From Flavobacterium saccharophilum (GTDB lineage: Bacteria > Bacteroidota > Bacteroidia > Flavobacteriales > Flavobacteriaceae), in the NCBI RefSeq assembly GCF_900142735.1, contig NZ_FRBY01000002.1, forward strand, positions 124,001-188,000: a stretch of DNA of 64,000 nt, in the 5' to 3' direction. The position numbers and the translations under genes were made by a program. A model generated the notes under the pieces. It was not told the origin of the DNA, made no database searches, and saw only the letters and a list, made by a program, of their open reading frames with translations. Shown in pieces: positions 1 to 8,689 of the stretch; positions within the stretch are counted from its first letter, which is position 1; every line of letters starts with the position of its first letter.

Positions 1-36
1 ACTTTGTAATATCTTATATAATTAAAATCAAACAAC

Positions 37-1020
37 ATGAAAAAAATAGCAATTAATGGTTTTGGCAGAATTGGAAGATCATCACTAAAAATAATTTTGG
101 ATACGCCAGATTTAGAAGTGGTAGGAATTAATGATTTAATGACAATTGAAAATGCAGTTTACTTATTAAAGTACGATAGCATCTACGGCAAGTACAATAA
201 GAAAGTAAGTTTTGAAGGCGATTTTATATTGATAGATGATCACAAAATAAGATATACAGCAATAAAAGATCCTGCAGAACTACCATGGAAAGAGTTGCAA
301 GTAGATGTTGTAATAGAAAGTACAGGATTCTTTACCAATAAGGCAGATGCTGAAAAACATTTAACTGCAGGATCTAAATTTGTTGTCATATCAGGGCCAA
401 CGAAAGATACACCAACAGTTGTTCATGGCGTAAATACCGAAGATGGCAAAGTGGCTGTGTTTTCATGTGCCAGCTGTACCACGAATAATATCAGTCCAAT
501 TATTGAAATTTTAGGACGTAGAATAGGCATTAAAAAAGCAATTTTAAATACCACTCATGCTTATACAGCATCTCAAACATTGGTTGATGCTCCGTCTAAA
601 AGAGAGCCAAGAATGGGGAGAACAGCAGGAATCAACTTAGCGCCAGCTGCAACTGGTGCTGCAATAGCAACAACAAAAGCTTTACCTCAATACTTGGGTA
701 AATTTGATGGTGTTGCTGTAAGAGTTCCTGTTCCTGTTGGTTCAATATCTGACATCACTTTTGTAACAGAGAAACCAACTACAGTCGAAGAAATTAATTC
801 CGTTTTAATCGAAGAATCAAAAACGGATCGCTATCATAAAGTAGTTGCTGTAACTGATGAACCGCTGGTTTCTACAGATATTATCAAAAGTCCTTTTGCT
901 GCCACTGTCGATTTAGAAATGACAAGAGTAGTAGATGGCGATTTAGTGAAAGTAATGGCCTGGTATGATAATGAATGGGGCTTTACCAACCAAATGATTA
1001 GACAGATTCAGGAATTATAA
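37..1020 (+). CDS. gap: Glyceraldehyde-3-phosphate dehydrogenase
   Basis: Type I NAD(P)-dependent GAPDH of glycolysis/gluconeogenesis, cytoplasmic. The N-terminal Rossmann motif INGFGRIGR is intact and the nucleotide-binding strand ends in GINDL, where the Asp suggests NAD preference. The catalytic cysteine sits in SCASCTTNNISP at about residue 147, followed by the His-containing NTTHAYTASQ segment and the C-terminal WYDNEWGF motif. At 327 residues it is slightly shorter than the usual 330-340. The start is 37 bases into the window, so its promoter is probably outside. A flavin-binding PNPOx-like gene follows after 38 bases in the same direction and may be co-transcribed. Flavobacteria often carry more than one gap gene, so whether this is the glycolytic copy cannot be decided here. 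Confidence 0.96.
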   Translation: MKKIAINGFGRIGRSSLKIILDTPDLEVVGINDLMTIENAVYLLKYDSIYGKYNKKVSFEGDFILIDDHKIRYTAIKDPAELPWKELQVDVVIESTGFFTNKADAEKHLTAGSKFVVISGPTKDTPTVVHGVNTEDGKVAVFSCASCTTNNISPIIEILGRRIGIKKAILNTTHAYTASQTLVDAPSKREPRMGRTAGINLAPAATGAAIATTKALPQYLGKFDGVAVRVPVPVGSISDITFVTEKPTTVEEINSVLIEESKTDRYHKVVAVTDEPLVSTDIIKSPFAATVDLEMTRVVDGDLVKVMAWYDNEWGFTNQMIRQIQEL

Positions 1021-1058
1021 TATTCTAAAGTAAAGTAGAAAAATCTAAAGCATTCGTT

Positions 1059-1673
1059 ATGAACTACGCACAATTAGCCTTTACAGATAATATTAAAAAA
1101 ATTCAGGAAGAAGCAGGAAGCAGAAATTCTTATGACCGAATGGAGAAAATGTCGGTTGTAGATGGATTGACAGATAATGAGATTAGATTCATTGGTGATA
1201 GGGATAGCTTTTATATGGCCAGCTTTGGAGAAAATGAATATCCGTATATTCAGCATCGCGGCGGACCAGCCGGGTTTATTAAAGTCATTGACAACAAAAC
1301 AATTGGTATTGTTGATTTTGCCGGCAACAGACAATATATATCGACAGGGAATATTTCTAAAAATGAAAACGTAGCACTTATTATGGTTTCATATCCACAA
1401 AGAGCCCGTCTAAAACTTTATGCACATGCAAAAATTGTTGAATTAAAAGATAATGAATCCTTATACAATTCTTTAAAACCGGAAGATTATAAGTTCCGTC
1501 CTGAAAGAATGATGATTTTTGAAATTCAGGCTTATGACTGGAATTGTCCTCAGCATATCACGCCACGTTATTCAACAGAAGAAATTGAAGAAGCATTATT
1601 ACCTCAAAAAAAATACATTAGTGATCTGGAAAACAAGGTAAAAGAACTTGAATTGAAATTATTAGATAAATAA
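1059..1673 (+). CDS. Pyridoxamine 5'-phosphate oxidase-like FMN-binding protein
   Basis: A 204-residue split beta-barrel protein of the PNPOx-like flavin family. The segment FGENEYPYIQHRGGPAGFIKVIDNKTIGIVDFAGNR is typical of the family's FMN-binding core, and the middle (QRARLKLYAHAKIVE) matches the dimer-forming barrel strands. The last 30 residues are charged and heptad-like (coiled coil). These proteins often act as general flavin reductases or stress proteins rather than true vitamin B6 oxidases, and the substrate cannot be read from sequence. It lies 38 bases downstream of gap in the same orientation. Confidence 0.8.
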   Translation: MNYAQLAFTDNIKKIQEEAGSRNSYDRMEKMSVVDGLTDNEIRFIGDRDSFYMASFGENEYPYIQHRGGPAGFIKVIDNKTIGIVDFAGNRQYISTGNISKNENVALIMVSYPQRARLKLYAHAKIVELKDNESLYNSLKPEDYKFRPERMMIFEIQAYDWNCPQHITPRYSTEEIEEALLPQKKYISDLENKVKELELKLLDK

Positions 1674-1793
1674 AAAACAAAAAAAATATTCGTCTTTTAG
1701 AAGAATTTTCTCTGTTGCTCTTTTTGAAATTAAATCAAGTTGCTGCTGGTTTAAGTTCCCAAATTGCAGTATATATTCTATAAACTGTTTCAT
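1662..1793 (-). pseudogene. N-terminal remnant of a Crp/Fnr-family regulator
   Basis: A 43-codon frame starting at 1793 (MKQFIEYILQFGNLNQQQLD...) resembles the opening of Bacteroidota Crp/Fnr regulators: an N-terminal helix, then an LLKDEYF turn that normally leads into the cyclic-nucleotide-binding barrel. The barrel and helix-turn-helix are missing. After DEYF the frame runs into a poly-T stretch and stops inside the end of the upstream plus-strand gene. The best reading is a decayed leftover of a deleted regulator gene. The resemblance is from memory of the family and the fragment is short, so the call is tentative. Confidence 0.4.
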
Positions 1794-1823
1794 ACTGCAA
1801 GTTAGTCAGAGTTGTTTTTTTTA

Positions 1824-1850
1824 TTTTTTGCCATTTGGCAAAAAATGAAG
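1824..1850 (-). terminator. Hairpin terminator for the AHSA1 gene
   Basis: Arms TTTTTTGCCA and TGGCAAAAAA with a 2-base loop, flanked by T-rich sequence on both sides, 8-30 bases past the stop of the minus-strand gene ending at 1858. It could work in both directions. Confidence 0.6.
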
Positions 1851-1857
1851 GATGATT

Positions 1858-2319
1858 TTATAATATCATTTTACTCAATTCGACTTCAAGGCGATCAAAA
1901 TTTTCTTCATTTTTGTCTACAACATATGGTCTTAGTTTGGCACATTCTTCAGCGGTTTCAAAAACCATTCTGAAAACGATTTTTGTTTTCTCGTTAGCTA
2001 CTTTTTCAAATGTTGCTACTATATTGAACAAAGGTTTAGAAATTCGAATCCATGCGATTTCTGTAGGTTTTTCAATTTTTACAAACTCACATTCATTTTG
2101 AAAATTTCCTTGCTCAGGAGCATGCATTACAAATTTCCATCTGCCGCCTGGTCTAAGGTCAAATTCTTCAAATGTGTTGGTAAATCCTTTTGGTCCCCAC
2201 CATTTTTTTAAATGATCTGGATTTGTCCAGGCTTCAAAAACAAGTTCCTGAGAAAAGTTTACAATTCTGGAACTTATAATTTCGCAGTCGGGGGTTGTTG
2301 GAAAAGTTACGGTTGCCAT
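1858..2319 (-). CDS. SRPBCC / AHSA1-type ligand-binding domain protein
   Basis: A 153-residue single-domain START/Bet v1-like protein of the AHSA1 group. Diagnostic segments are FEAWTNPDHLKKWWGPKGFT near the N-terminus and the FDLRPGGRWKFVMHAPEQG strand pair. Such proteins are small cytoplasmic hydrophobic-ligand binders, and the ligand is unknown. It is followed (in its own direction) by a hairpin terminator and preceded by a GNAT gene 19 bases away, so the two are probably one transcript. Confidence 0.85.
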   Translation of the reverse strand: MATVTFPTTPDCEIISSRIVNFSQELVFEAWTNPDHLKKWWGPKGFTNTFEEFDLRPGGRWKFVMHAPEQGNFQNECEFVKIEKPTEIAWIRISKPLFNIVATFEKVANEKTKIVFRMVFETAEECAKLRPYVVDKNEENFDRLEVELSKMIL

Positions 2320-2338
2320 TTTTGTTTCCTTTAAATTA

Positions 2339-2797
2339 TTATTCCGATTTAATATTTAATTCCATTATAGGCATAAATCTGTCTTTAATAGAAGTTTCAA
2401 TTTGTCCCGTCTTTACAAAACCTAGTTTAGCATAAAATAGTTCTGCGTTGGGTTCGGAATTAAGGATTATTTTATTAACGCTTGTTTTATTCATTTCTAA
2501 TAAAAAGTGTCTCATTAAAATTTTTCCAAGCCCTTTGCCAATATATTCCGGTAATACAAATAAATTATCGAGTTTCACCGTTTTTTCATCCTCAAAAAGA
2601 AAAGAGTAATAGCCTGCAAGTTTGTTTTCCAGAGTCAATTTATAAACGGCATTTGCATCAATATAAGCCGGAGTTACGGTTAAAAATTGTGTCCAATTTT
2701 CAATCTGTTCTTCAGAATATCCCCAATAAGCCTTTGATTTTTTGGTGATTTCTGTTAAAATTTGATGATCGTCGCTTATTGCTTTTTCTATAGTCAT
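2339..2797 (-). CDS. GNAT-family N-acetyltransferase
   Basis: A 152-residue GNAT fold. The acetyl-CoA pyrophosphate loop is visible as LPEYIGKGLGKILM (about residues 83-96), preceded by the beta-4 strand VKLDNLFVL. The C-terminal strand carries the frequent LNSEPNAELFYAKLGF motif. The substrate is not predictable. It lies 19 bases upstream of the AHSA1-type gene on the same strand. Confidence 0.88.
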   Translation of the reverse strand: MTIEKAISDDHQILTEITKKSKAYWGYSEEQIENWTQFLTVTPAYIDANAVYKLTLENKLAGYYSFLFEDEKTVKLDNLFVLPEYIGKGLGKILMRHFLLEMNKTSVNKIILNSEPNAELFYAKLGFVKTGQIETSIKDRFMPIMELNIKSE

Positions 2798-2939
2798 TCT
2801 ATCTTTTGAAGTTGTTATTTAAAGGAATAAAAATAGATAAAAATGAGCTTCTTAAAAAATTAAAGCTTTCTTAAATTAATTTGAATGTATTTTTAGTTGT
2901 TGTAAATTAGCTATATACGATAAATAAAATATAGAAATC

Positions 2940-3383
2940 ATGAAGACGAAAATCATAATAGCCGTTTTATTACTAGGTTTTGTAATATCGGCGAAAGCGC
3001 AGAAAAAAATTGAAACAACTGAATTGCCTAAACCGGCACAGGAATTTCTTGAAAAACATTTCAGTTATACTACTGTAGAAGTTGCTAAAAAAGATGCTGA
3101 ACACGGAGAAAAAGGATATGAAGTCAAACTAAAAGATGGTACTGAAGTTGAATTCTGGAAAGACGGATCATATCGTGAAGTCGATGGTGATGATAAACCA
3201 ATTCCAACCGAATTTATTCCGGCTTCTGTCAAAGATTATGTGGCAAAAAATTATCCAAATGAAAAAATAACACATATTGATTATGGACACAAAGATCTCG
3301 ATGTTGATTTAACCAATGACATTGACCTTGAATTTACCAAAGAAGGTAAAATTCTAAAAGATAAAAATAATAACGTCCAGTAA
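2940..3383 (+). CDS. Secreted PepSY-like (DUF2874-type) protein
   Basis: A 147-residue exported protein. Residues 1-20 form a signal peptide ending in AKAQ. The mature part holds two tandem PepSY-like modules, LPKPAQEFLEKHF...VEFWKDGSYREVDG and IPASVKDYVAKNYP...LEFTKEGKILK, each an alpha helix followed by beta strands with acidic turns. This family is common in Bacteroidota and is periplasmic; the function is unknown, and a calcium- or protease-inhibitor-like role is speculative. It is monocistronic, with a strong terminator directly downstream. Confidence 0.8.
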   Translation: MKTKIIIAVLLLGFVISAKAQKKIETTELPKPAQEFLEKHFSYTTVEVAKKDAEHGEKGYEVKLKDGTEVEFWKDGSYREVDGDDKPIPTEFIPASVKDYVAKNYPNEKITHIDYGHKDLDVDLTNDIDLEFTKEGKILKDKNNNVQ

Positions 3384-3402
3384 TTCTTTTTTTAAAATAC
3401 GA

Positions 3403-3440
3403 AGCCTCCAAAATCAAGAGATTTGGAGGCTTTTTTTTTG
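3403..3440 (+). terminator. Rho-independent terminator of the PepSY-like gene
   Basis: An 11-bp stem (AGCCTCCAAAT / ATTTGGAGGCT) with loop CAAGAG, followed by nine T residues. Confidence 0.92.
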
Positions 3441-3667
3441 AATCTTTAGTATAAACTTTTCACAAGTGTGTAATCTTTACACAACGCAATTCTAGCTTAA
3501 TTTTCCTAAAACACTCATTGTCAATTTAAAATGATAATGGCATAAGGCTTGTAAAATGGGATATAGTCAATTCTTTGAATAAATAGATTTTATCATTTTT
3601 TGACACTAAATAACATTCAAAAGGAATGCCAATTTATAAAAGCCATTAAGAAACAGCAATTGCCATT

Positions 3668-5116
3668 ATGAAAAGCGAAACAATTATTCAGGAACAATTT
3701 TACACTTCAAGCAAAAGTGAACTACCATTAAACAGCTCAATCTTTAATATAAACAATCAATATTCTCATAAAGATTTTAAGAAAAACGTAAATCCATTAA
3801 GTTTTATTGTACTACTGGGCACATTTGCATTAATGCTTGCGGGCTCTTTTATAGTTTATAAATTACAATCAGACTTTGATCAATTTCATATTGACAGAAT
3901 AAATTCTGCCTGGGGTCTGCCTTTTTTAATTTTAACAGGAGCCTTGTTTTTCTTTCAGACAGGTTCATTTCTATATAATTTATACCTATATTTTAAATAC
4001 AAACCAATTGAATCCGTTACTGATGAATTGTTGCCAACCTGTACTGTAATTGTACCGGCATATAACGAAGGAAAATTAGTATGGGACACTTTATTAAGTC
4101 TTGCAAATAGTGATTTTCCAGAACAAAAACTACAGTTGTTAGCCATCGATGATGGAAGTAAAGATGATACCTGGTACTGGATGCAACAAGCCAAATTAAA
4201 ATTAGGAGATCGTTTGGAGATTTACCAACAGCCGGAAAACAAAGGAAAACGCCATGCTTTATACCGTGGATTTGAACTTGGTACAGGAGAAATTTTTGTA
4301 ACTGTTGACAGTGATTCAATTGTTAAGAAAGATACTTTAAGAAATCTTGTTAGTCCATTTGTTGTTGATAAAAAATGTGGTGCAGTTGCAGGAAATGTTC
4401 ACGTTCTAAACAATAAAAAAGCTTTATTGCCAAAAATGCTAAATGTGAGTTTTGTAATGAGTTTCGAGTTCATGCGTTCTGCAGAGAGTATGTTAGGTTC
4501 AGTGCTTTGTACTCCCGGTGCAGCAGCAGCTTATAGACGTGATGCAGTTCTTAATTGTCTACCGGAATGGATTGATCAGACTTTTATGGGACAGCCATCA
4601 GACATTGGTGAAGACCGCGCTATGACCAATATGATTTTAAAACAAGGATTGCACGTTTTATTCCAAAGAAATGCAGTTGTACTTACGAATGTTCCTGAAG
4701 AATATGTTGGTTTGTACAAAATGTTTATCAGATGGGGAAGAAGCAATGTACGTGAGAATATCATGATGGCTCAATATGTTTTCAAGGATTTTAGAAAAGA
4801 ATCTAAATTTGGTGCCCGTCTTTTATTTTTAAATCAATCATTAAAGATTGTTATGGCTTATCCGTTCCTATTATTTATGTTATTTTTTATTGCAATACAC
4901 CCAATATTATTCTTTAGCTCTACACTTTTAAGTATTTTGATAGTTTCGAGTTTCTCGGTATTATTCTATGCAAAAAGATATAGTTTATCTGAAGCTTTCT
5001 GGGCGTATTCATACAGCATTTTCTATACTTTCAGTTTGTTCTGGATTACGCCGTATGCTATTGCAACAGCCAACAAGAGAGGCTGGTTGACCCGAGGTTT
5101 ATCTGAAGTAAAATAA
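3668..5116 (+). CDS. Processive membrane glycosyltransferase, family 2 (HasA/NodC/PgaC-like)
   Basis: A 482-residue inner-membrane GT2 enzyme. Two transmembrane helices lie near residues 45-65 and 80-105, then the catalytic domain. Visible motifs are VIVPAYNEG, the nucleotide-binding DDGSKDDT, the D-x-D region VTVDSDSIV, the acceptor-site aspartate in IGEDRAMTN, and FIRWGRSN in place of the classical QxxRW motif. At least three C-terminal TM helices follow. This architecture makes beta-linked polysaccharides (poly-GlcNAc, hyaluronan- or cellulose-like) with coupled export; the polymer is not identifiable. A pgaB/C-type partner is absent nearby, and the gene stands alone with its own terminator. 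Confidence 0.85.
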   Translation: MKSETIIQEQFYTSSKSELPLNSSIFNINNQYSHKDFKKNVNPLSFIVLLGTFALMLAGSFIVYKLQSDFDQFHIDRINSAWGLPFLILTGALFFFQTGSFLYNLYLYFKYKPIESVTDELLPTCTVIVPAYNEGKLVWDTLLSLANSDFPEQKLQLLAIDDGSKDDTWYWMQQAKLKLGDRLEIYQQPENKGKRHALYRGFELGTGEIFVTVDSDSIVKKDTLRNLVSPFVVDKKCGAVAGNVHVLNNKKALLPKMLNVSFVMSFEFMRSAESMLGSVLCTPGAAAAYRRDAVLNCLPEWIDQTFMGQPSDIGEDRAMTNMILKQGLHVLFQRNAVVLTNVPEEYVGLYKMFIRWGRSNVRENIMMAQYVFKDFRKESKFGARLLFLNQSLKIVMAYPFLLFMLFFIAIHPILFFSSTLLSILIVSSFSVLFYAKRYSLSEAFWAYSYSIFYTFSLFWITPYAIATANKRGWLTRGLSEVK

Positions 5117-5136
5117 ACTCAATAATAAAATTTAAA

Positions 5137-5175
5137 AAGCCCTAAGAACTCAAATAGTTCTTAGGGCTTTTCTTT
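5137..5175 (+). terminator. Hairpin terminator after the GT2 gene
   Basis: A 14-bp stem (AAGCCCTAAGAACT / AGTTCTTAGGGCTT) with loop CAAAT and T-rich flanks. It also abuts the end of the convergent GNAT gene, so it is probably bidirectional. Confidence 0.9.
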
Positions 5176-5606
5176 TAGTCTTTTTCATGAAGCGTAAACA
5201 GAAAATAATCGCCATGATCAGAAATACCTTTCTCTGTCACAACAAAGCCTTTCTTTTTATAAAATTCAACGGCCCTGGTATTCTTTTCAAGACATTTTAA
5301 TGTAATTGGATTTTTCATTACCAGGATCGCTTCTTCAAGCAATTTGGATCCAATTTTATGTTGCTGATATTCTTCGTCAATATAAAAATGATGAATAAAA
5401 TTTCCCGGAAGCCATAACGAAATAAATCCGACTACCTTACTGTCAAAAAGAGCAACTAGAACAAACTCAGCTTGAGTTTCATGATCAAAATCAGTAAGAT
5501 TATAATTTTGAGTATCCAGCCAATAAAATGTTTTTTGGCGTACTTCCAGAAATATTCTTTGTAAATCAGCAATGTGATTTTTATTTTTTTCTACAATCTG
5601 AAGCAT
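5175..5606 (-). CDS. GNAT-family N-acetyltransferase
   Basis: A 143-residue GNAT from the ATG at 5606 (MLQIVEKNKNH). The beta-4/loop region reads FIHHFYIDEEYQQHKIGSKLLEEA, and the C-terminus has the usual NTRAVEFYKKKGF motif. The longer frame back to 5675 was rejected because those 69 bases contain the T-tail and stem of the terminator for the upstream lipoprotein gene. The substrate is unknown. Confidence 0.86.
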   Translation of the reverse strand: MLQIVEKNKNHIADLQRIFLEVRQKTFYWLDTQNYNLTDFDHETQAEFVLVALFDSKVVGFISLWLPGNFIHHFYIDEEYQQHKIGSKLLEEAILVMKNPITLKCLEKNTRAVEFYKKKGFVVTEKGISDHGDYFLFTLHEKD

Positions 5607-5659
5607 CTTTTTGTTTAAAAGGGAAAACTCAAATTTAAGATAAAATGTCTGGTTTTTAA

Positions 5660-5695
5660 ACAAAAAAACTCCCAATAACTAGTTTATTAGGAGTT
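5660..5695 (-). terminator. Terminator of the lipocalin-like lipoprotein gene
   Basis: On the minus strand, AACTCCTAATAAA, a short loop, then TTATTGGGAGTT, followed by seven T residues. It lies about 60 bases past the stop at 5754. Confidence 0.85.
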
Positions 5696-5753
5696 GTTGT
5701 ATTTTGTGGTATGTTATTCTTTTATTTTAAATTGCTGAAAAATGAATTCGTAC

Positions 5754-6125
5754 TTAAATTTTCTTAAGTGTAATTTTTACTTCTTTTAATTTTAATATCA
5801 GCTCATCATCAGTAATAGTGCTTTCGCTTGGAAACGGTGTACCAGTTTCGTCTTTAATAATTAAACTTTTCCCTTTTTTTGTTAAGGCATAGGTACCATT
5901 TGTAATTGGCTGTAATAAGAATCCCGTTACATGCCCGTCTTCTGTGAAAGTTAGATTTCCAGAGGTTAAAATAACATGTTTTGCTGAATCCGTAAGTGCT
6001 ACGTGATTACTTTCAACAGCTGTTATTTTCCAGGAATTTACCAATTTATTTCTTTTGTTGTGGCATGAAATCATTAATAAGGTCAACAATGTAATTCCGA
6101 GGATAAATAATTTAGATTTTTTCAT
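5754..6125 (-). CDS. Lipocalin-like lipoprotein
   Basis: A 123-residue outer-envelope lipoprotein. The signal peptide ends in a lipobox LMISC with Cys21, so it should be lipidated. The mature part NKLVNSWKITAVES...LTFTEDGHVTGFL...GTYALTKKGKSLIIKD has the alternating beta-strand pattern of Bacteroidota lipocalin-like domains (opening LxxxW, then 'F-x-x-D-G' and 'G-x-Y' turns). The ligand is unknown. It is monocistronic with a downstream terminator. Confidence 0.75.
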   Translation of the reverse strand: MKKSKLFILGITLLTLLMISCHNKRNKLVNSWKITAVESNHVALTDSAKHVILTSGNLTFTEDGHVTGFLLQPITNGTYALTKKGKSLIIKDETGTPFPSESTITDDELILKLKEVKITLKKI

Positions 6126-6262
6126 GGTTTTGAGATTAAAAATTAAACATGAAAAGTTACAAAAAAAATATATTCGTTTTATATTTTTCTAGGAAAATAT
6201 CTAATAATTAGACTTTTACTACTCTAAGATGTACTTTTTAAATTTCTTTTTAAGGCTAAAAA

Positions 6263-7195
6263 CTAGTTCAATGTAAGAGCCCCTAAAATCTCTTCATATA
6301 AAAATGGCCCACCGGGATAAGTAGCGGTATAGTCGAGATTCATCCATACCTGACCACGATCATCAATATGATAATGAATTCTTTTGCCATAACTTTCTTT
6401 TACAAAAAGCACGTTTTTGATAAGATAATTGACTTTTTCCAAATCAATTAAAGAACCAATCAAAATTTCAGGATAAATGTGTCCTTTTGTGTGTATAAGT
6501 CTAGGCGTTCCTCCAATAGAACGCACTGCAGCGGCCATTAAGATAGAATGGTCGTCGCAATCTCCTGAAAAATATTCCAACGATTCACTGGCAGTCGCAA
6601 TATAATCCCCTTCCTTTGGGTCATTTACATAATTCCAACGACTATTGATCTCTTTAAAGACAGCAAAACACTGAACTATGGTTCTGTAGTCTGAATATCC
6701 TTTAACGTTTTTAAAATGCTTAGTTGTAGCCATGATAGCAAAATTTCGAACTTTCGGATTTTGATATTCTATGGCATTTATAATTTTCGATTTATTTGGA
6801 AAAGGAAGCAGTTTTGCCGCAATAATATCTTGTGGAAATGGATTATCAGACATGGTATAAATCATCGAATTGTAGTCTTCAGAAATTTCATTGAAACCAT
6901 AATTTCCAATAACAGTCCCGTAAAACAAAACCAACAAATACAAAGCAATACATAGAATAATAATCGTTCGCAGCAACATTAAAGAAAAAAATATAGCCGC
7001 GAAAACGATTATAAAAATAAAAACACGATCTAAATTGAATGCCCATTTCAGATCGATTAAATTTTGATGCAGAATGATGAAAACCGGAATGGTAATTAAA
7101 AGACTCAACAGCATAATAATAATCCTATCCCAGGGTGATTTCACCTGTAATTTGGATTTTAATAGCGGAAAGTCGATTTTAGGGAATTTCATCAT
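6263..7195 (-). CDS. Membrane-anchored transglutaminase-like protein
   Basis: A 310-residue protein with two or three N-terminal TM helices (about residues 27-47 and 58-95), then a transglutaminase/cysteine-protease-like domain. The active-site region is SGDCDDHSILMAAAVRSIGG (Cys near 215) followed by the conserved histidine in TKGHIYPEILIG and the acidic residue in HYHIDDRGQVWMNLDYT. It probably faces the periplasm; the substrate is unknown. The next upstream gene (substrate-binding protein) ends 18 bases before its start, so co-transcription is likely. Confidence 0.75.
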   Translation of the reverse strand: MMKFPKIDFPLLKSKLQVKSPWDRIIIMLLSLLITIPVFIILHQNLIDLKWAFNLDRVFIFIIVFAAIFFSLMLLRTIIILCIALYLLVLFYGTVIGNYGFNEISEDYNSMIYTMSDNPFPQDIIAAKLLPFPNKSKIINAIEYQNPKVRNFAIMATTKHFKNVKGYSDYRTIVQCFAVFKEINSRWNYVNDPKEGDYIATASESLEYFSGDCDDHSILMAAAVRSIGGTPRLIHTKGHIYPEILIGSLIDLEKVNYLIKNVLFVKESYGKRIHYHIDDRGQVWMNLDYTATYPGGPFLYEEILGALTLN

Positions 7196-7213
7196 AAGAA
7201 TTAAAAGCAGTTT

Positions 7214-8065
7214 TTACAGCGCTTTTACCGTTTCAACAAAAGTACTTTTTTTATCAATAATTCCCAGATCAAATAATTGATTTTGAATTTTATCAAATGC
7301 TTTTTCGCTTAAATGTTTTTGAGACCATTTTGTCAGTTTTAACCATTCCTGAATATCTTCAACTTTTTGATTGAAGAGATCAGCCAGAGTTTTGTCAATA
7401 TCCGGAATCTGTGCAAAATCGTGCGTTGTTTTATTGATTATTTCAAGAATTTTCTCCACGATTTTTGGATTCTTTTTCAAAAACTCATCGCGAACAGTAA
7501 TCACAAATGATGGCCATGGAGTAGGGCAGTCGCCAACACGTCTAAAAATTCCCTGATCAACAAGTGGTTTCGTCATAAAACGTTCCCACATAAAATAATC
7601 GGCAGTACCGTTTGTCAAAGCTTCAACAGCGCCATCAATGGTGTTTATAATTTCAAATTGCAGATCATCTGATTCCCAGCCTTGGTCATGTGCATTAACG
7701 TAAGCCATTAATTGCGAACCTGAGCCTAATCTCGAAATTGCTACTTTTTTATCTTTAAGGTCTTTAACCGATTGAAAATCTGATTTTGCAGCAACGTGAA
7801 TTCCCCAAATTAGAGGAGATTGTACATAAATCTGAACAATTTTACTTGGATTTCCTGCAACAATATCTTTTACAATTCCTTCTGTTAAAATAACGGCAAT
7901 ATCCGCTTCACCATCACGCAACATCTGACACATTTTACCTGTACCTTCAGGGATATTCTTCCATTGTAAATCAATATTTTCTGCTTCAAATTCGCCATTT
8001 TCAATGCATAGTTGCCATGGCAAATTGAAGTGTTCGGGAACACCTACAATTTTTACAGTTTTCAT
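7214..8065 (-). CDS. Cytoplasmic NMT1/THI5-like substrate-binding-domain protein
   Basis: A 283-residue type II periplasmic-binding-protein fold of the kind used for sulfonate or pyrimidine-precursor uptake. It opens KIVGVPEHFNLPWQLCIENGEFEAENIDLQW, with GEADIAVILTEG, the SxLGSGSQLMAYV hinge and NGTADYFMWERFMTKP. No signal peptide or lipobox is present: residue 1 leads straight into the first strand, and no ABC permease or ATPase is adjacent. It may be a soluble binding or biosynthetic protein rather than a transporter part. The frame shows no truncation. Confidence 0.75.
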   Translation of the reverse strand: MKTVKIVGVPEHFNLPWQLCIENGEFEAENIDLQWKNIPEGTGKMCQMLRDGEADIAVILTEGIVKDIVAGNPSKIVQIYVQSPLIWGIHVAAKSDFQSVKDLKDKKVAISRLGSGSQLMAYVNAHDQGWESDDLQFEIINTIDGAVEALTNGTADYFMWERFMTKPLVDQGIFRRVGDCPTPWPSFVITVRDEFLKKNPKIVEKILEIINKTTHDFAQIPDIDKTLADLFNQKVEDIQEWLKLTKWSQKHLSEKAFDKIQNQLFDLGIIDKKSTFVETVKAL

Positions 8066-8113
8066 TAGTTTAAGTTTAAGTTAAGTTGTTTGGTATGCGT
8101 ATTTTAAGTTTGT

Positions 8114-8587
8114 TTAGTTTTTTAGTAAGTCTGCTCTGTGTTTTTCTGAAATGTAAGGCTCCGCAAATTCTATAATTTCCTGCGCTTCGTATTCTTTTAG
8201 GATATTTTTCACAATCAAATAGTCAATATCTCTTGCTATTTCGACAGCCATAAAGGTATCGTTCAGGCTTTCTGATAAACAATTAATAACCTTTAATTTT
8301 TCTCTGATAACTTCTTTATCAAAGTCCTTTTCTAAAATTAAAATCTGAACAATTGAATTTCCTGAATGTTCAATGGTTTCCAGATAAATGTAATTCTTTT
8401 CATTTTCATCGTATTCAGCATAAAAAAGATCTGCTGTTGCGATTGAGGCACCAAAAAACGGAATATTATCTAATCTGAAAAATCCCTTCTCCAAATTAAT
8501 AATTTCCGCCCACATGGTTTCCGAAACTGTTTCTCCTAAAAAATCGCTGTAATATTTAAATAAAATTTTTTTATGTGTGTCTGCCAT
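8114..8587 (-). CDS. DUF4265-like protein
   Basis: A 157-residue cytoplasmic protein with no membrane segments. The opening ETVSETMWAEIINLEKGFFRLDNIPFFGASIATADLF resembles DUF4265 proteins (E-x-x-W-A, then L-x-N-x-P-F-x-x-x). The C-terminal half is helical. No known enzymatic function. About 100 bases of repeat-like AT sequence separate it from the VOC gene upstream. Confidence 0.5.
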   Translation of the reverse strand: MADTHKKILFKYYSDFLGETVSETMWAEIINLEKGFFRLDNIPFFGASIATADLFYAEYDENEKNYIYLETIEHSGNSIVQILILEKDFDKEVIREKLKVINCLSESLNDTFMAVEIARDIDYLIVKNILKEYEAQEIIEFAEPYISEKHRADLLKN

Positions 8588-8689
8588 TATGTTAGTTATA
8601 CTTTTTTTAAGCTCATCTCTCTAAATATTTTCGAGTGATGTTTATAATTATCTAATTTTCAAATTGACTAATTATCTAATTAATTTTGT

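Noticed and set aside
5607..5675. Longer N-terminus for the GNAT gene at 5175
   Set aside because: These bases include part of the stem and T-tail of the upstream lipoprotein terminator, and the added residues do not resemble GNAT.
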